A program made the translations under genes and the position numbers. This document shows positions 25,567 to 35,246 of a stretch of 64,000 bases of DNA, piece by piece (position 1 is the first letter of the stretch; every line of letters begins with the position of its first letter). The DNA lies in the NCBI GenBank assembly GCA_018228645.1, contig CP073693.1, forward strand, positions 620,001-684,000. Direction: 5' to 3'. Source of the DNA: Clostridiaceae bacterium Marseille-Q4143 (GTDB lineage: Bacteria > Bacillota > Clostridia > Lachnospirales > Lachnospiraceae). The notes under the pieces were generated by a model. It worked only from the letters and a program-made list of their open reading frames with translations, was not told the origin of the DNA and did not search any database.

Positions 25567-25600
25567 CCCGCATTACGCTCATCGGACTTACTAATGCGGG
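25567..25600 (-). promoter_or_regulatory. Hairpin A of the rpoA-rplQ spacer
   Basis: Perfect 8-bp stem CCCGCATT (25567-25574) / AATGCGGG (25593-25600). The 18-nt loop carries the same TCATCGGACTTACT (25579-25592). It starts 14 bp after the rpoA stop. Stem sequences differ between A and B, so the loop, not the stem, seems to be what is kept. Confidence 0.7.
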
Positions 25601-25613
25601 CAGTTATCATTCC

Positions 25614-26573
25614 TTACTCCTCGCTCTGGTTTAACTCCAGACCAAGTTCTTTCAGTTTTGCAAGTACCTCTTCCAGAGATTTACGACCAAGGTTACGAAC
25701 CTTCATCATATCCTCAGAAGTGCGGTTGCAAAGCTCTTCTACAGTATTGATTCCTGCTCTCTTCAGACAATTGTAAGAACGTACGGAAAGCTCCAGCTCA
25801 TCGATGTTCATCTCAAGAACTTTTTCTTTCTCATCGCTCTCAGTCTCAACCATGATCTCTGCCTGTTTTGCATTTTCAGAAAGATCAATGAACAAGCTTA
25901 AATGCTCGCTCAGAACCTTTGCTGCAAGGCTGACAGCCTCGTCCGGAGCCAGTGTACCATTGGTGTACACGTCCAGAGTCAGTTTATCATAGTCGGTAAC
26001 CTGTCCGACACGAGTATTCTGTACTGTAAGATTTACACGCTCCACCGGTGTGTAGATGGAATCCACTGCAATCACACCAATCGGAAGCTCGTCATTCTTA
26101 TTCTTGTCTGCGCTTACATAACCTCTTCCCTTGGTAATGGTCAGCTCCATATAAAGCTTGCTGTCTGCGCCGCCGTTTAAGTGAGCGATCACCAGGTCCG
26201 GATTGAGGATCTCAATATCCGGATCACACTGGATATCTCCAGCAGTGACTACACCTTCACCTTCAAAATCAATGTAAGCGACCTTTGCTTCCTCTGAATC
26301 GCTGTTATTCTTGATGGAAAGGCTCTTGATGTTCATGATGATCTCAGTCACATCTTCTTTAACGCCCGGGATAGAGCTGAATTCATGAAGTACGCCGTCA
26401 ATCTTTACCTGGCTTACTGCAGTGCCCGGCAGGGAGGACAGCATAATTCTTCTCAGGGAGTTGCCGAGGGTCGTACCATAGCCTCTTTCCAATGGTTCAA
26501 CAACGAACTTACCATATTTTTTATCTTCTGAAATATCTGCTATTTCAATCTTGGGTTTATTAAATACCACCAC
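25614..26573 (-). CDS. rpoA: RNA polymerase alpha subunit, GTG start
   Basis: 319 aa. N-terminal assembly domain (about 1-230) with [21 protein letters not shown]-terminal domain (about 250-315) with [20 protein letters not shown] and [18 protein letters not shown], which touches UP elements and activators. The first of two GTG codons follows AGGAGG by eight bases and gives the family N-terminus ([15 protein letters not shown]); the ATG further upstream would add an unusual extension. Confidence 0.95.
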   Translation of the reverse strand: MVVFNKPKIEIADISEDKKYGKFVVEPLERGYGTTLGNSLRRIMLSSLPGTAVSQVKIDGVLHEFSSIPGVKEDVTEIIMNIKSLSIKNNSDSEEAKVAYIDFEGEGVVTAGDIQCDPDIEILNPDLVIAHLNGGADSKLYMELTITKGRGYVSADKNKNDELPIGVIAVDSIYTPVERVNLTVQNTRVGQVTDYDKLTLDVYTNGTLAPDEAVSLAAKVLSEHLSLFIDLSENAKQAEIMVETESDEKEKVLEMNIDELELSVRSYNCLKRAGINTVEELCNRTSEDMMKVRNLGRKSLEEVLAKLKELGLELNQSEE

Positions 26574-26607
26574 GAAAAGCCCCTCCTGTTCTGTGTTAGG
26601 CGACAAA

Positions 26608-27201
26608 TTACTTGGAATACAGCTCGACGATAAGCATCTCGTTTACCGGGACATCGATCATGTCTCTGGTCGGGAGCTCTTTAACTACACCTTTCAGGTT
26701 CTCCTGATCGGACTCAAGCCACTCCGGAACAAGTCTTCCAGCGGTGGTCTCAAGTACAGCTTTGTAACGATCAGATCCTTTGCAGGACTCTTTGATCTCT
26801 ACAGTGTCACCAGCTTTTACAAGATAAGACGGGATGTTAACCTGTTTTCCGTTTACAAGAACGTGTTTGTGGTCAACGATCTGTCTTGCCTCCTGACGGG
26901 TTCTTGCAAATCCAAGACGGAAGATTACGTTATCCAGTCTGGTCTCAAGCATAACCATCAGGTTCTCACCGGTCATACCTTTCATACGATCAGCCTTTTT
27001 GTAGTAATTACGGAAAGGTTTCTCAAGTACACCGTAGATGAATTTTGCTTTCTGTTTCTCTCTCAGCTGAAGTCCGTACTCGGAAATCTTCTTATTGCCT
27101 CTCTGAGAATGTCTGTTAGATTTTTTATCAATTCCTAAATAGATCGGGTCCAGATCAAGGGACCGGCATCTTTTAAGGACAGGTGTTCTATTTACTGCCA
27201 T
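26608..27201 (-). CDS. rpsD: 30S ribosomal protein S4
   Basis: 197 aa. It has [20 protein letters not shown], the S4 RNA-binding domain (about 88-150) with [16 protein letters not shown] and [19 protein letters not shown]. It starts 30S assembly and in other bacteria represses its own operon. The N-terminal zinc-cysteine cluster is absent (C- type, with single cysteines only). Confidence 0.97.
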   Translation of the reverse strand: MAVNRTPVLKRCRSLDLDPIYLGIDKKSNRHSQRGNKKISEYGLQLREKQKAKFIYGVLEKPFRNYYKKADRMKGMTGENLMVMLETRLDNVIFRLGFARTRQEARQIVDHKHVLVNGKQVNIPSYLVKAGDTVEIKESCKGSDRYKAVLETTAGRLVPEWLESDQENLKGVVKELPTRDMIDVPVNEMLIVELYSK

Positions 27202-27217
27202 CTTTCATACCCTCCTA

Positions 27218-27610
27218 TTAAACTCTTCTGCGTTTCGGCGGCCGGCATCCGTTGTGCGGTACCGGAGTAACGTCTGTGATGCTGACAACCTCAAGTCCAC
27301 AAGCCTGAAGTGCACGGATTGCAGCTTCTCTTCCTGAACCAGGTCCTTTTACAAATACATCTACAGTCTTCAGACCGTGAATAAGAGCTGCTTTGGTAGC
27401 AGTCTCAGCAGCCGTCTGAGCAGCGTAAGGAGTAGATTTCCTTGAACCTCTAAAACCAAGACCACCGGCACTTGCCCAGCTCAGTGCGTTACCTTCTGCA
27501 TCTGTCAGGGTAACGATTGTGTTATTAAAAGATGACTGGATATGTGCCTGTCCGCGTTCAACGTTTTTCTTGATACGCTTTTTTGTCACTTTTTTCGTAA
27601 CTTTAGCCAT
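27218..27610 (-). CDS. rpsK: 30S ribosomal protein S11
   Basis: 130 aa. Lys/Arg-rich N-terminus, then [20 protein letters not shown], the [20 protein letters not shown] block and the C-terminal [16 protein letters not shown]. It forms part of the mRNA exit platform of the 30S subunit. Gap of 16 bp to rpsD. Confidence 0.97.
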   Translation of the reverse strand: MAKVTKKVTKKRIKKNVERGQAHIQSSFNNTIVTLTDAEGNALSWASAGGLGFRGSRKSTPYAAQTAAETATKAALIHGLKTVDVFVKGPGSGREAAIRALQACGLEVVSITDVTPVPHNGCRPPKRRRV

Positions 27611-27663
27611 TTCTAAACTAACCTACTTTCTTAAATACATTCTATCGATTAACAGGGTACTAC

Positions 27664-28032
27664 TTATTTCTTCTTATTAGCAACAGTCTTCTTCGGACCT
27701 TTTCTGGTTCTTGCATTGGTCTTAGTTTTCTGACCACGAACCGGAAGGCTTCTACGATGACGAACACCTCTATAGCATCCGATCTCCTGAAGTCTCTTGA
27801 TATCCATAGCGATCTGTCTCTTCAGATCACCCTCGACGGTCTGAGTCTCGTCGATAACAGCACTGATTCTTTTAACCTCATCGTCAGTCAGATCTCTGAC
27901 ACGGGTATCCGGGTTAACCCCAGCCTGTGCAAGAATACGATTGGAGCTTACTCTTCCGATTCCGAAGATGTAAGTCAGACCGATCTCAACACGTTTTTCT
28001 CTCGGTAAATCTACACCAGCAATACGAGCCAT
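27664..28032 (-). CDS. rpsM: 30S ribosomal protein S13
   Basis: 122 aa from ATG 28032 (TAGGAGGAAT site). [20 protein letters not shown] start, helix-two-turn-helix fold, and the basic tail [20 protein letters not shown] that reaches tRNA sites. The frame is open further upstream but without a start that fits. A 275-bp non-coding leader separates it from rpmJ, far more than other gaps in the operon. Confidence 0.96.
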   Translation of the reverse strand: MARIAGVDLPREKRVEIGLTYIFGIGRVSSNRILAQAGVNPDTRVRDLTDDEVKRISAVIDETQTVEGDLKRQIAMDIKRLQEIGCYRGVRHRRSLPVRGQKTKTNARTRKGPKKTVANKKK

Positions 28033-28307
28033 TGTGATTATTCCTCCTAATAAAAAATTGGGTTCCGGGCGTTTTTTAATAGGTGCCCGTTGACACTTTC
28101 CTAAATGAGACACGCTCTTTTGGCGCATCCAGCCGGATAAATACCCGACCTTTCAGATACTCTGCATCCGCATTTCTCCGTTTTAAGCAATATCATTGTG
28201 AATAATCCTGGTCAAATCTATTTTGTAATCACGAAGATACCTGCTGTTTAAAGGCATCTCGTGCAGCCGCACAAAAATAATTTTCCACAAGAATCACAGT
28301 TCGCGAA
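28033..28307 (-). promoter_or_regulatory. Structured spacer between rpmJ and rpsM
   Basis: No ORF with a start is found in this gap. In the RNA sense it can form CACGA.../...TCGTG with further pairing (about 28217-28255), and CGGGC / GCCCG (28066-28089), followed at some distance by six T just before the rpsM ribosome site. It may be an autoregulatory leader of the rpsM-rpsK-rpsD-rpoA-rplQ genes; the target protein is not known. Confidence 0.35.
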
Positions 28308-28421
28308 TTAGCCCTGACGCTGTTTGTGCTTCGGATTCTCGCAAATTACTCTGATACTACCTTTTCTTTTGATGATTTTGCATTTCTCGCAAATGGGTTT
28401 TACAGATGATCTTACTTTCAT
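28308..28421 (-). CDS. rpmJ: 50S ribosomal protein L36
   Basis: 37 aa: [20 protein letters not shown] at the start and [10 protein letters not shown] at the end. The zinc-ribbon ligands (Cys11, Cys14, Cys27, His32) are all present, so this is the zinc-binding form. Good AAAGGAGG site. It normally follows infA directly; here about 4.9 kb of other genes separates them. Confidence 0.96.
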   Translation of the reverse strand: MKVRSSVKPICEKCKIIKRKGSIRVICENPKHKQRQG

Positions 28422-28590
28422 CGTAAAAATCCTCCTTTCACATCTTGCGTTTTCTTTTGTCTTCCCACCACTGGGTTTTGAAGCGGAAATTTAAAGAAAA
28501 CAAGGCATTTCTTGTTTCCGATCTTCACAAAAACCACTGAAATGCGCACAAAAAACAGGCGCAATGATCCCGTGAAAATCATACTAGAGT

Positions 28591-28619
28591 ATAGTAGCAC
28601 AGGTTATTTCAATTTGCAA
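28591..28619 (-). promoter_or_regulatory. Promoter for rpmJ and the alpha operon
   Basis: Minus strand TTGCAA (28614-28619), 17-bp spacer, TACTAT (28591-28596), with an overlapping TATACT. It lies right behind the AraC gene stop (28632) and about 170 nt before rpmJ, giving the downstream ribosomal genes their own transcription start. Confidence 0.55.
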
Positions 28620-28631
28620 GTGTTTTTTCTT

Positions 28632-29507
28632 TTATTCTTGTTTTTTCTTCATCTTCTCCTGATACTCTTTCGGAGAGGTGCCTTTTATTTTTTTAAATGC
28701 CTTATAGAAGTAACTGTAATTGTCAAATCCTGTTCGTTCTGATGCCTCCACGATAGTTTCCCCATTGCAGATCAGGTACTCTGCGTGTTCAATTCTTTTT
28801 TTCAGCATATATTGGTTCAGTGATTCTCCTGTAATTAGTTTAAATACTTTAGATGTATATCCGGCACTGTAATTCATGACTTCCGCAATCTCTTCCACTG
28901 TAATCCATCGGGAAATATTCTTATCTACATACTCCAGTATTTTGGATACCAGTTTCAGATGTCCGTAATTTGCCGTATCCTCCGGAATATCAATACAATA
29001 ATCTTTATACAGACTTGCAATGATCACATGGATCCATGCTCGCTGCATGACATGTTGATTGGGAAGTCCGCTATACTGAAGATATTCCTTAAGTAACCCC
29101 ATATATTTAACTTCATCTTCAAAATTCATACTCAGGACTGGAAAATACGGCTGTTTGGGATTAAACACCTGAAATAGATTTGAATCTTCGTGAGAACATT
29201 TAATCAGCATATCCGATGTTACACCAAGGCTGATCCTTTTAAAACTGGCTTCTTCCTGTCCTCCAAATCTGTGATTCTGAAACATTCCGCAAAGAGCAAT
29301 ATCTCCCTTTCTCAGTGTATAATATTTTCCTTCATAATAATACTCTATCGGTTCATCACCCAGAAAAAATACAAGTTCATAATAATCATGATGATGGATT
29401 TCCGCTGCCGGATTATCACCTTCTATATAAATTTGGTGTCCAAATCCCTTTTTAAAAATATCATAATCCTTCATGGATATTAACCGGGTTTCTTTTTTAA
29501 TTTCCAC
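28632..29507 (-). CDS. AraC-family transcriptional regulator
   Basis: 291 aa. An N-terminal cupin sensor (about 25-130) has HHHDYYELVFFLGDEP and YYTLRKGDIALCG. The C-terminal pair of helix-turn-helices (about 190-288) has ITVEEIAEVMNYSAGYTSKVF and ERTGFDNYSYFYKAFKKIKG, then TSPKEYQEKMK. It likely senses a sugar acid or derivative and controls the aldolase-dehydrogenase-permease genes just upstream. It follows the permease gene after a hairpin, so partial co-transcription is possible. Confidence 0.88.
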   Translation of the reverse strand: MEIKKETRLISMKDYDIFKKGFGHQIYIEGDNPAAEIHHHDYYELVFFLGDEPIEYYYEGKYYTLRKGDIALCGMFQNHRFGGQEEASFKRISLGVTSDMLIKCSHEDSNLFQVFNPKQPYFPVLSMNFEDEVKYMGLLKEYLQYSGLPNQHVMQRAWIHVIIASLYKDYCIDIPEDTANYGHLKLVSKILEYVDKNISRWITVEEIAEVMNYSAGYTSKVFKLITGESLNQYMLKKRIEHAEYLICNGETIVEASERTGFDNYSYFYKAFKKIKGTSPKEYQEKMKKKQE

Positions 29508-29571
29508 GGGTTCTCTTCTCCTGATTCTTGTTTTCTCTATTTTATCATATACTTTCTATATATATAAGTAA

Positions 29572-29604
29572 GGAGCAAAATATCCTCATCGAATATTTTG
29601 CTCC
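29572..29604. terminator. Hairpin after the permease gene
   Basis: GGAGCAAAATAT pairs with ATATTTTGCTCC (12 bp, perfect, 9-nt loop). The following U-tract is weak, so it may only partly separate the permease from the araC-type gene. Confidence 0.6.
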
Positions 29605-29635
29605 TATAGGGGAATTGTATGTCAGTTTTTATTCT

Positions 29636-31054
29636 TTAGATTAATCCAACTGTTACAAAAACTCCTGCCACTACCAAGCAGATCACTCCGCAAATACTTC
29701 CAAGAACCGTAATATACTTCAGTCCCTGTTTCGTATTCAGATTAAACAATGAGGTTCCTACCCAGAAACCAGAATCACTTAAATGTGATCCCATCATGGT
29801 TCCGCATCCGATCAGGAGTGCTACTGCAACCGGACTCAATCCAAGGCTTCCTACCATCGGTGTACAAATAGCTGCTGCGGTCATACCTGCCGTGGTTCTG
29901 GAACCTACTGCAACCATCATCAATGCACCAATCATGAATGGAAGCATGAAATTCGGGAATCCAATGCTGGAGATGGCTTCTCCAAGAACGGACATTCCTT
30001 CATAGGATTTGATGACGGTACTGAAGCCGCCACCCATAGCGGTTACAAGAAGCGGAATTAATGCTACTTCCAGTGCATCACTGACCCATCCATTGGCCAT
30101 AATCTTGAAGACATCATTTTCTTTTTTGCCTGTATAATGCTCATAATTTTCTTTTACACAGCCACTTCTTGCAAATCCAATGATAAAAGTAACCACAACA
30201 CCGATGAACAATGCAATGTTTTTATTACCAATAGTATTCCAAAATGTATGCATGAATGTACCTTCTGCCAGATACATATTAGCAAATGAGGCTGCGGCAA
30301 TCAGGATAACCGGAATCAAAATTGGTGCTGCGGCCACAAGTACCGGAGGAAGAGCTTCATCTTTAATCAAGAGATTACGATAATCTGTATTATCAACTTC
30401 TTCCACACCCACTACATAATCTGCTCTCGGTGGAATATATTCTTTTGCCACAATTCCTTTGCAGAAAAACCAGGTCAGCATAAAGGCAATAAAAGAAATA
30501 ACAATACCCCATACAATGACCATTCCCAGGTCTGCGGAGAGCATTACAGCCACTGCCAGAATTCCCGGTGTCGGCGGTACAATTGCATGTGTCAGAGAGC
30601 AGCCCAGCATGGTAAATCCGGCCATAGTGGACATAGACTTTTTATCTCTTTTTGCAATCGTAGATGCGATCGGTGCTACCAGTACCTGCGTGATATCTCC
30701 AAACACCGGAATAGACATAATATAAGCTGCCAGCGCAGTAGAAAGTTCCAAGCATTTTCCACGGAACAAAGAAATAAAGAAGTTTACCATGGATTTTACC
30801 GAATTAGAATCTCGGACACCCTGTGCGATAATAGAACCAAAGATGATAACACAGCCAATACTTCCAAGGGTATTGCCGAATCCTTCTACAAACAGGTTTA
30901 TCGTTTTATCCACAGCATATCCAAAACCAATGCCTGTGAACATTCCGGAGATGAACAATGCCATGACTGGATGTACATTAAACTTAATAATCAAGACAAC
31001 AAGAATCACGACCGCTAACAACATTATCAGTAAGAACTGACTGATGCCAACCAT
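29636..31054 (-). CDS. GntP-family gluconate/hydroxy-acid permease
   Basis: 472 aa, about 12 hydrophobic segments. It contains HPVMALFISGMFTGIGFGYA near residue 28, GDITQVLVAPIASTIAKRDK, and the C-terminal GCGTMMGSHLSDSGFWVGTS typical of GntP/DsdX/GntT transporters. It would bring in an organic or sugar acid with H+. It ends the operon that begins with the aldolase (22 bp after the dehydrogenase). Confidence 0.9.
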   Translation of the reverse strand: MVGISQFLLIMLLAVVILVVLIIKFNVHPVMALFISGMFTGIGFGYAVDKTINLFVEGFGNTLGSIGCVIIFGSIIAQGVRDSNSVKSMVNFFISLFRGKCLELSTALAAYIMSIPVFGDITQVLVAPIASTIAKRDKKSMSTMAGFTMLGCSLTHAIVPPTPGILAVAVMLSADLGMVIVWGIVISFIAFMLTWFFCKGIVAKEYIPPRADYVVGVEEVDNTDYRNLLIKDEALPPVLVAAAPILIPVILIAAASFANMYLAEGTFMHTFWNTIGNKNIALFIGVVVTFIIGFARSGCVKENYEHYTGKKENDVFKIMANGWVSDALEVALIPLLVTAMGGGFSTVIKSYEGMSVLGEAISSIGFPNFMLPFMIGALMMVAVGSRTTAGMTAAAICTPMVGSLGLSPVAVALLIGCGTMMGSHLSDSGFWVGTSLFNLNTKQGLKYITVLGSICGVICLVVAGVFVTVGLI

Positions 31055-31076
31055 TTTTACCCCTCCCTTTTGTATC

Positions 31077-32036
31077 TTACTTTAATACATCTTTATTAAC
31101 CACATTAACCGGTTTTTCTCCTTTTAATACCCCTGTAATACCGCTTAACGCTTCTTCCGCCATTCCCAGACGTGCCTTCATGGTTCCACTTGCCACATGT
31201 GGAGTCAGTACCACATTTTCCAGCTCATACAAACCTTCATACGGATGTGGCTCATGTTCATAAACATCCAGCGCAGCACCTTTAATCACACCCATTTTCA
31301 GTGCTTCGCAAAGCTCTTTTTCATCAACAATCGGTCCTCTTGCTGCATTTACGAGATATGCCGTTTTCTTCATTTTCTTTAAAGCTTCCATATTGATGAT
31401 ATGATGATTCTCCGGAATATACGGCATATGAAGGGTTACGCAATCTGCATTTTTCAGAACCTCATCAAATTCCATATATGTTACACCGTACTCTTTTTCA
31501 AGGTCTTCGCTGGCACGGAATTTGTCATAATAAATTACATTCATGCCCATGCCCTGTGCTTTTTTACATACCATCTTACCGATTCGTCCGAATCCAAGAA
31601 TTCCAAGAGTGCTTCCGCTGATAGCCTGATTATGATCTGGAAACAGCGGTGCATACCATTTACCAGTACGAACCTGTTTGTCATATCTTGCAACACCTCT
31701 CATTACATCGAAAATCAGTACCGCAGTCATTTCTGCAGTTGCATCTGTTACCTGAGTAGGTGTGTTAATTACAGCAATTCCTTTTTCTGTTGCATATTTC
31801 CAATCAATATTGTCGTATCCTACACCAAAATTTGCAATGGCTTTCAAATTGCTTCCTTTATCAATCAATGCTTTGTCTGCACGGTTTCCCATGACAAACA
31901 ACGCATCATACTGATCAATAATAGCGCTCACCTCATCATAGGTCAGCTCTTTATCTGGAACTGTCATTTCAAATTCTTTTTTATATTTTTCAGTTGCACA
32001 CTCCGGAATCGCTCCTGTTGTTAAGATTTTCATCAT
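31077..32036 (-). CDS. D-isomer-specific 2-hydroxyacid dehydrogenase
   Basis: 319 aa from the first of two ATG codons (GGGAGG, six bases before). NAD-binding motif GILGFGRIGKMVCKKAQGMG (about 148-168). Catalytic Arg in NAARGPIVDE (about 237), Glu in DVYEHEPHPYEG, His in LTPHVASGT (about 285). It resembles glyoxylate/hydroxypyruvate reductases. With the aldolase upstream it may reduce the aldehyde or keto acid released by cleavage; the substrate is inferred from context only. Confidence 0.88.
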   Translation of the reverse strand: MMKILTTGAIPECATEKYKKEFEMTVPDKELTYDEVSAIIDQYDALFVMGNRADKALIDKGSNLKAIANFGVGYDNIDWKYATEKGIAVINTPTQVTDATAEMTAVLIFDVMRGVARYDKQVRTGKWYAPLFPDHNQAISGSTLGILGFGRIGKMVCKKAQGMGMNVIYYDKFRASEDLEKEYGVTYMEFDEVLKNADCVTLHMPYIPENHHIINMEALKKMKKTAYLVNAARGPIVDEKELCEALKMGVIKGAALDVYEHEPHPYEGLYELENVVLTPHVASGTMKARLGMAEEALSGITGVLKGEKPVNVVNKDVLK

Positions 32037-32047
32037 GTCGTTCCTCC

Positions 32048-32845
32048 CTATTTGTTGATTGTTTCTGCTAATTTTTTCACATCTCCACAAGTGCCTCTCC
32101 AATATGCCATCTGATTTCTAAATTCGTCACCTACGCAAAAATGTTTTACACCGAGACTCTTATAATATTCTGCCTGTTCCATCGTATCAAGTTCACAGCG
32201 AACTGCTACATTATGATCCTGTGCAATCTGAATCATTTTCTCTTCCGCCTTACGAATGTCATCTTTATGATCTTTGGCATCCCAACCAAGACTCATAGAA
32301 TAATCGGACGGTCCGAACTGTACCATCTCCACTCCCGGTATGGAACAAATCTCCTCCAGATTTGCAAGAGTCTCTGCTTTTTCTACCATGAATGCTTTCA
32401 CAGTATTGCTTACCATCTTCGCGTAATCCATCTGGGTCTTGTATGGCTGAAAACCAAGCCATCTGTTATTGGGATATCCAAAACGTCCGCCATATTCCGG
32501 CGCATCAGGGCTTACTGCGTAAAGAGTTTCTTCTACTTCTTTTGCGGTTTTGTGATCGGTGAACAATACTGCCTGGAATCCTGCAGCCATTGCTCTCTGT
32601 GCCACATAGAAACGATTCTGAAAATCTACTTTGATCATAGATGCGATATTATTCAACTCGCATGCTCTTACCAGATTTTCCATTGCCAGCATGTCAAATG
32701 GAGCATATTCTGCCACAAACTCGATATAATCAAAGTTACCTGTGGAAGCAGCTGCCTCCGTAATCACTGGCCAGGTACTCCAGATTCTGGTTGCCACAGA
32801 AGTCTCCCCATTTGTTAAAATGCTTCTTAATTTGTTCTCTTTCAT
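32048..32845 (-). CDS. HpcH/HpaI-family class II aldolase
   Basis: 265 aa. A TIM barrel with the metal-binding acid in MVEKAETLANLEEI (about 168), GVEMVQFGPSDYSMSLG and VGDEFRNQMAYWRGT near the end. The family cleaves 2-keto-3-deoxy or 4-hydroxy-2-oxo acids to pyruvate and an aldehyde. It lacks the exact ATP/CoA motifs of citrate lyase subunits. First gene of a three-gene catabolic operon with its own control region. Confidence 0.85.
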   Translation of the reverse strand: MKENKLRSILTNGETSVATRIWSTWPVITEAAASTGNFDYIEFVAEYAPFDMLAMENLVRACELNNIASMIKVDFQNRFYVAQRAMAAGFQAVLFTDHKTAKEVEETLYAVSPDAPEYGGRFGYPNNRWLGFQPYKTQMDYAKMVSNTVKAFMVEKAETLANLEEICSIPGVEMVQFGPSDYSMSLGWDAKDHKDDIRKAEEKMIQIAQDHNVAVRCELDTMEQAEYYKSLGVKHFCVGDEFRNQMAYWRGTCGDVKKLAETINK

Positions 32846-32888
32846 GGTTTTCTCTCCTTTTAGGTTTGCCGTTTTTGTTTATGTCTTT

Positions 32889-32983
32889 ATTATATAGATT
32901 TCCAAAATGAATCCCATTGAGAGAACCATCTAACCATATTTCGATTTTTGATCTTTATCTATTTTCCAATTTTTATCTATTTT
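32889..32983 (-). promoter_or_regulatory. Control region of the aldolase operon
   Basis: A TATAAT -10 (32889-32894) lies 44 bp before the aldolase start with no good -35. Two direct repeats of AAAATAGATAAA occur upstream at 32954-32965 and 32972-32983, spaced 18 bp, suggesting a site for the AraC-type activator encoded in the same cluster. The rest of the 32846-33181 gap is AT-rich and holds no supported gene. Confidence 0.5.
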
Positions 32984-33181
32984 GTATAGTTTAGTCTCAC
33001 TTTTTCAATATTTTACTGTCTATTTTTTATCACTTCTACAAATTTTATTTTATTAATATTATCAAACTCAATTTCCATATTTCCAAATCGGATATTCTGT
33101 TTTTTCTCAAGCAAACATGTGAAATGGTCTGTCAGGAAGGCAGCATAACTGACGCTGTATGAATTGGAGCGCACAAAAAAA

Positions 33182-33240
33182 GAGACCTGTGTGGCAGAGA
33201 CAGACACCTTCTCGTGTCTGAGCACTGACATACAGGTCTC
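33182..33240 (-). terminator. Large terminator after infA
   Basis: Nested hairpin: outer stem GAGACCTGT (33182-33190) / ACAGGTCTC (33232-33240), inner CAGACAC / GTGTCTG. The minus strand then has seven T. It ends the rpsJ-to-infA transcript and isolates the catabolic genes that follow. Confidence 0.85.
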
Positions 33241-33250
33241 GAATTTTTGC

Positions 33251-33304
33251 TGCGATACACTTCATACGAGCATTATGCTGCCGCCATGGCAGGCCGTTAT
33301 CGCA
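33251..33304 (-). repeat. Hairpin in the infA 3' region
   Basis: TGCGATA (33251-33257) pairs with TATCGCA (33298-33304), enclosing a smaller CTGCC/GGCAG hairpin. It sits between the infA stop and the terminator, so it would be part of the 3' untranslated RNA and may protect its end. Confidence 0.5.
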
Positions 33305-33313
33305 TTATAAAAT

Positions 33314-33532
33314 CTATTTATCTCTCCAGATAATACGTCCCTTGGACAGATCATACGGGGAGAGCTCGATGGTCACTTTATCACCCGGCAGGATACGGAT
33401 GAAGTTCATCCGGAGCTTACCACTGATATGTGCCAGTACTTTGTGTCCATTCTCCAGCTCTACCTGGAAGGTAGCGTTGGGGAGTTTCTCAATTACAGTT
33501 CCTTCGATTTCAATTGCATCTGCTTTAGACAT
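33314..33532 (-). CDS. infA: Translation initiation factor IF-1
   Basis: 72 aa from ATG 33532 (TGGAGGAAT site). The S1-type OB fold is clear: [57 protein letters not shown]. It binds the 30S A site at initiation. The KOW-domain gene ends 2 bp before its start. Confidence 0.97.
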   Translation of the reverse strand: MSKADAIEIEGTVIEKLPNATFQVELENGHKVLAHISGKLRMNFIRILPGDKVTIELSPYDLSKGRIIWRDK

Positions 33533-33534
33533 TT

Positions 33535-33723
33535 TTATTCCTCCATTGTCCGGTGTATTACCTGGACATGTCTGCGTTTTTTCTTTTTCGGATTCTCCGC
33601 TGTCCGGTGAACCCCGTCTGCTAACCATACATATTCCGCATCTGCGCGGATTATGACATAGATTCTGTTTCGGTCATGGCCAGCCTTGCTTCTGGCCAGC
33701 ATTCCCGCTTCCATCTTTACCAT
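33535..33723 (-). CDS. KOW-domain RNA-binding protein (L14e-like)
   Basis: 62 aa. It begins [20 protein letters not shown], has the KOW-like beta core ([17 protein letters not shown]) and a lysine-rich end [13 protein letters not shown]. It matches the small ribosome-associated KOW/L14e-like family that sits between map and infA in Clostridia. A role in ribosome binding is assumed from fold and place. It is shorter than many relatives (about 90 aa), with the shortening at the C-terminus. Confidence 0.8.
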   Translation of the reverse strand: MVKMEAGMLARSKAGHDRNRIYVIIRADAEYVWLADGVHRTAENPKKKKRRHVQVIHRTMEE

Positions 33724-33746
33724 AGATCATTCTCCCTTAAGAGGAT

Positions 33747-34502
33747 CTACTGATGAAGAGTCAGGATCTCCGGCTCGCCGTCAGTGATGAGAACCGTGTT
33801 CTCATAATGTGCGGACGGAGAATGGTCTTCTGAGATAACGGTCCATTCATCATCCAGCCATTTAACTTTCCAGGTTCCCATATTGATCATGGGCTCAATG
33901 GCCAGTGTCATACCCGGCACCAGTTTGATACCGTGGCGTTTCTGACGGAAGTTCGGAATCTGAGGATCTTCATGAAGATTGGTTCCAATTCCATGACCTA
34001 CCAGATCCTGTACAATTCCGTAACCGAATCCGCTTACGTAATCATCAATGGCTGCGGAAATATCAAAAAGATGATTTCCTGCTTTTGCCTGTTTGATTCC
34101 TTCGAAAAAGCTTTGTTTCGTCACATCCATCAGTTTCTGAACTTCCGGGCTTACCTTGCCTACCGCATGGGTTCTCGCTGCGTCGGAATGATATCCTTTG
34201 TAGATGAGTCCTGCATCCAGGCTTACGATATCTCCTTCTTTCAGAATATGATCACGGCGCGGAATGCCGTGAACAACTTCTTCATTGACTGAAACACAGA
34301 TAGAGGCCGGAAAACCGCCGTAATTCAGGAAATTCGGGGTGCAGCCAAGACGACGGATGGTTTTGTCTCCGCACTCATTAATTTCCATTGTGGAAATACC
34401 CGGTCTGATGATCTTTGCCATCTCATCATGGACTATCTCCAGCAGGCGGCCGGCTTCCCGCATCAATTCAATTTCTCTTGCAGATTTAATCGTAACTGAC
34501 AT
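33747..34502 (-). CDS. map: Methionine aminopeptidase, type I
   Basis: 251 aa. It removes the initiator Met from new proteins. Metal ligands are Asp in VSLDAGLIYKGYHSDAARTH (two Asp), His in VQDLVGHGIGTNLHEDPQIP, Glu in LAIEPMINMG and Glu in AHYENTVLITD. Substrate His lies in the VVHGIPRR region. It starts 3 bp after adk and precedes the KOW gene by 23 bp. Confidence 0.97.
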   Translation of the reverse strand: MSVTIKSAREIELMREAGRLLEIVHDEMAKIIRPGISTMEINECGDKTIRRLGCTPNFLNYGGFPASICVSVNEEVVHGIPRRDHILKEGDIVSLDAGLIYKGYHSDAARTHAVGKVSPEVQKLMDVTKQSFFEGIKQAKAGNHLFDISAAIDDYVSGFGYGIVQDLVGHGIGTNLHEDPQIPNFRQKRHGIKLVPGMTLAIEPMINMGTWKVKWLDDEWTVISEDHSPSAHYENTVLITDGEPEILTLHQ

Positions 34503-34505
34503 TTC

Positions 34506-35165
<660 letters not shown>

Positions 35166-35192
35166 TTATACCAGTTTATGCATTTTAAAATA

Positions 35193-35231
35193 GCCTGTAC
35201 AAAATTACCATTCTGGCACTTCCGTACAGGC
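35193..35231. terminator. Hairpin between secY and adk
   Basis: TAGCCTGTAC-side stem GCCTGTAC (35193-35200) / GTACAGGC (35224-35231), 23-nt loop. T-runs flank it on both strands; the better one (TTTTTT) is on the plus strand. It may reduce adk-map-infA expression relative to the ribosomal genes. Confidence 0.5.
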
Positions 35232-35246
35232 TTTTTTCTGTATCGA

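Noticed and set aside
33013..33231. 72-codon ORF after infA
   Set aside because: It overlaps the infA terminator, is low in protein-like content and has no ribosome site.
35193..35231. Strict end of the spc transcript between secY and adk
   Set aside because: The better U-tract is on the opposite strand; adk and map have no clear promoter, so only partial termination is likely.
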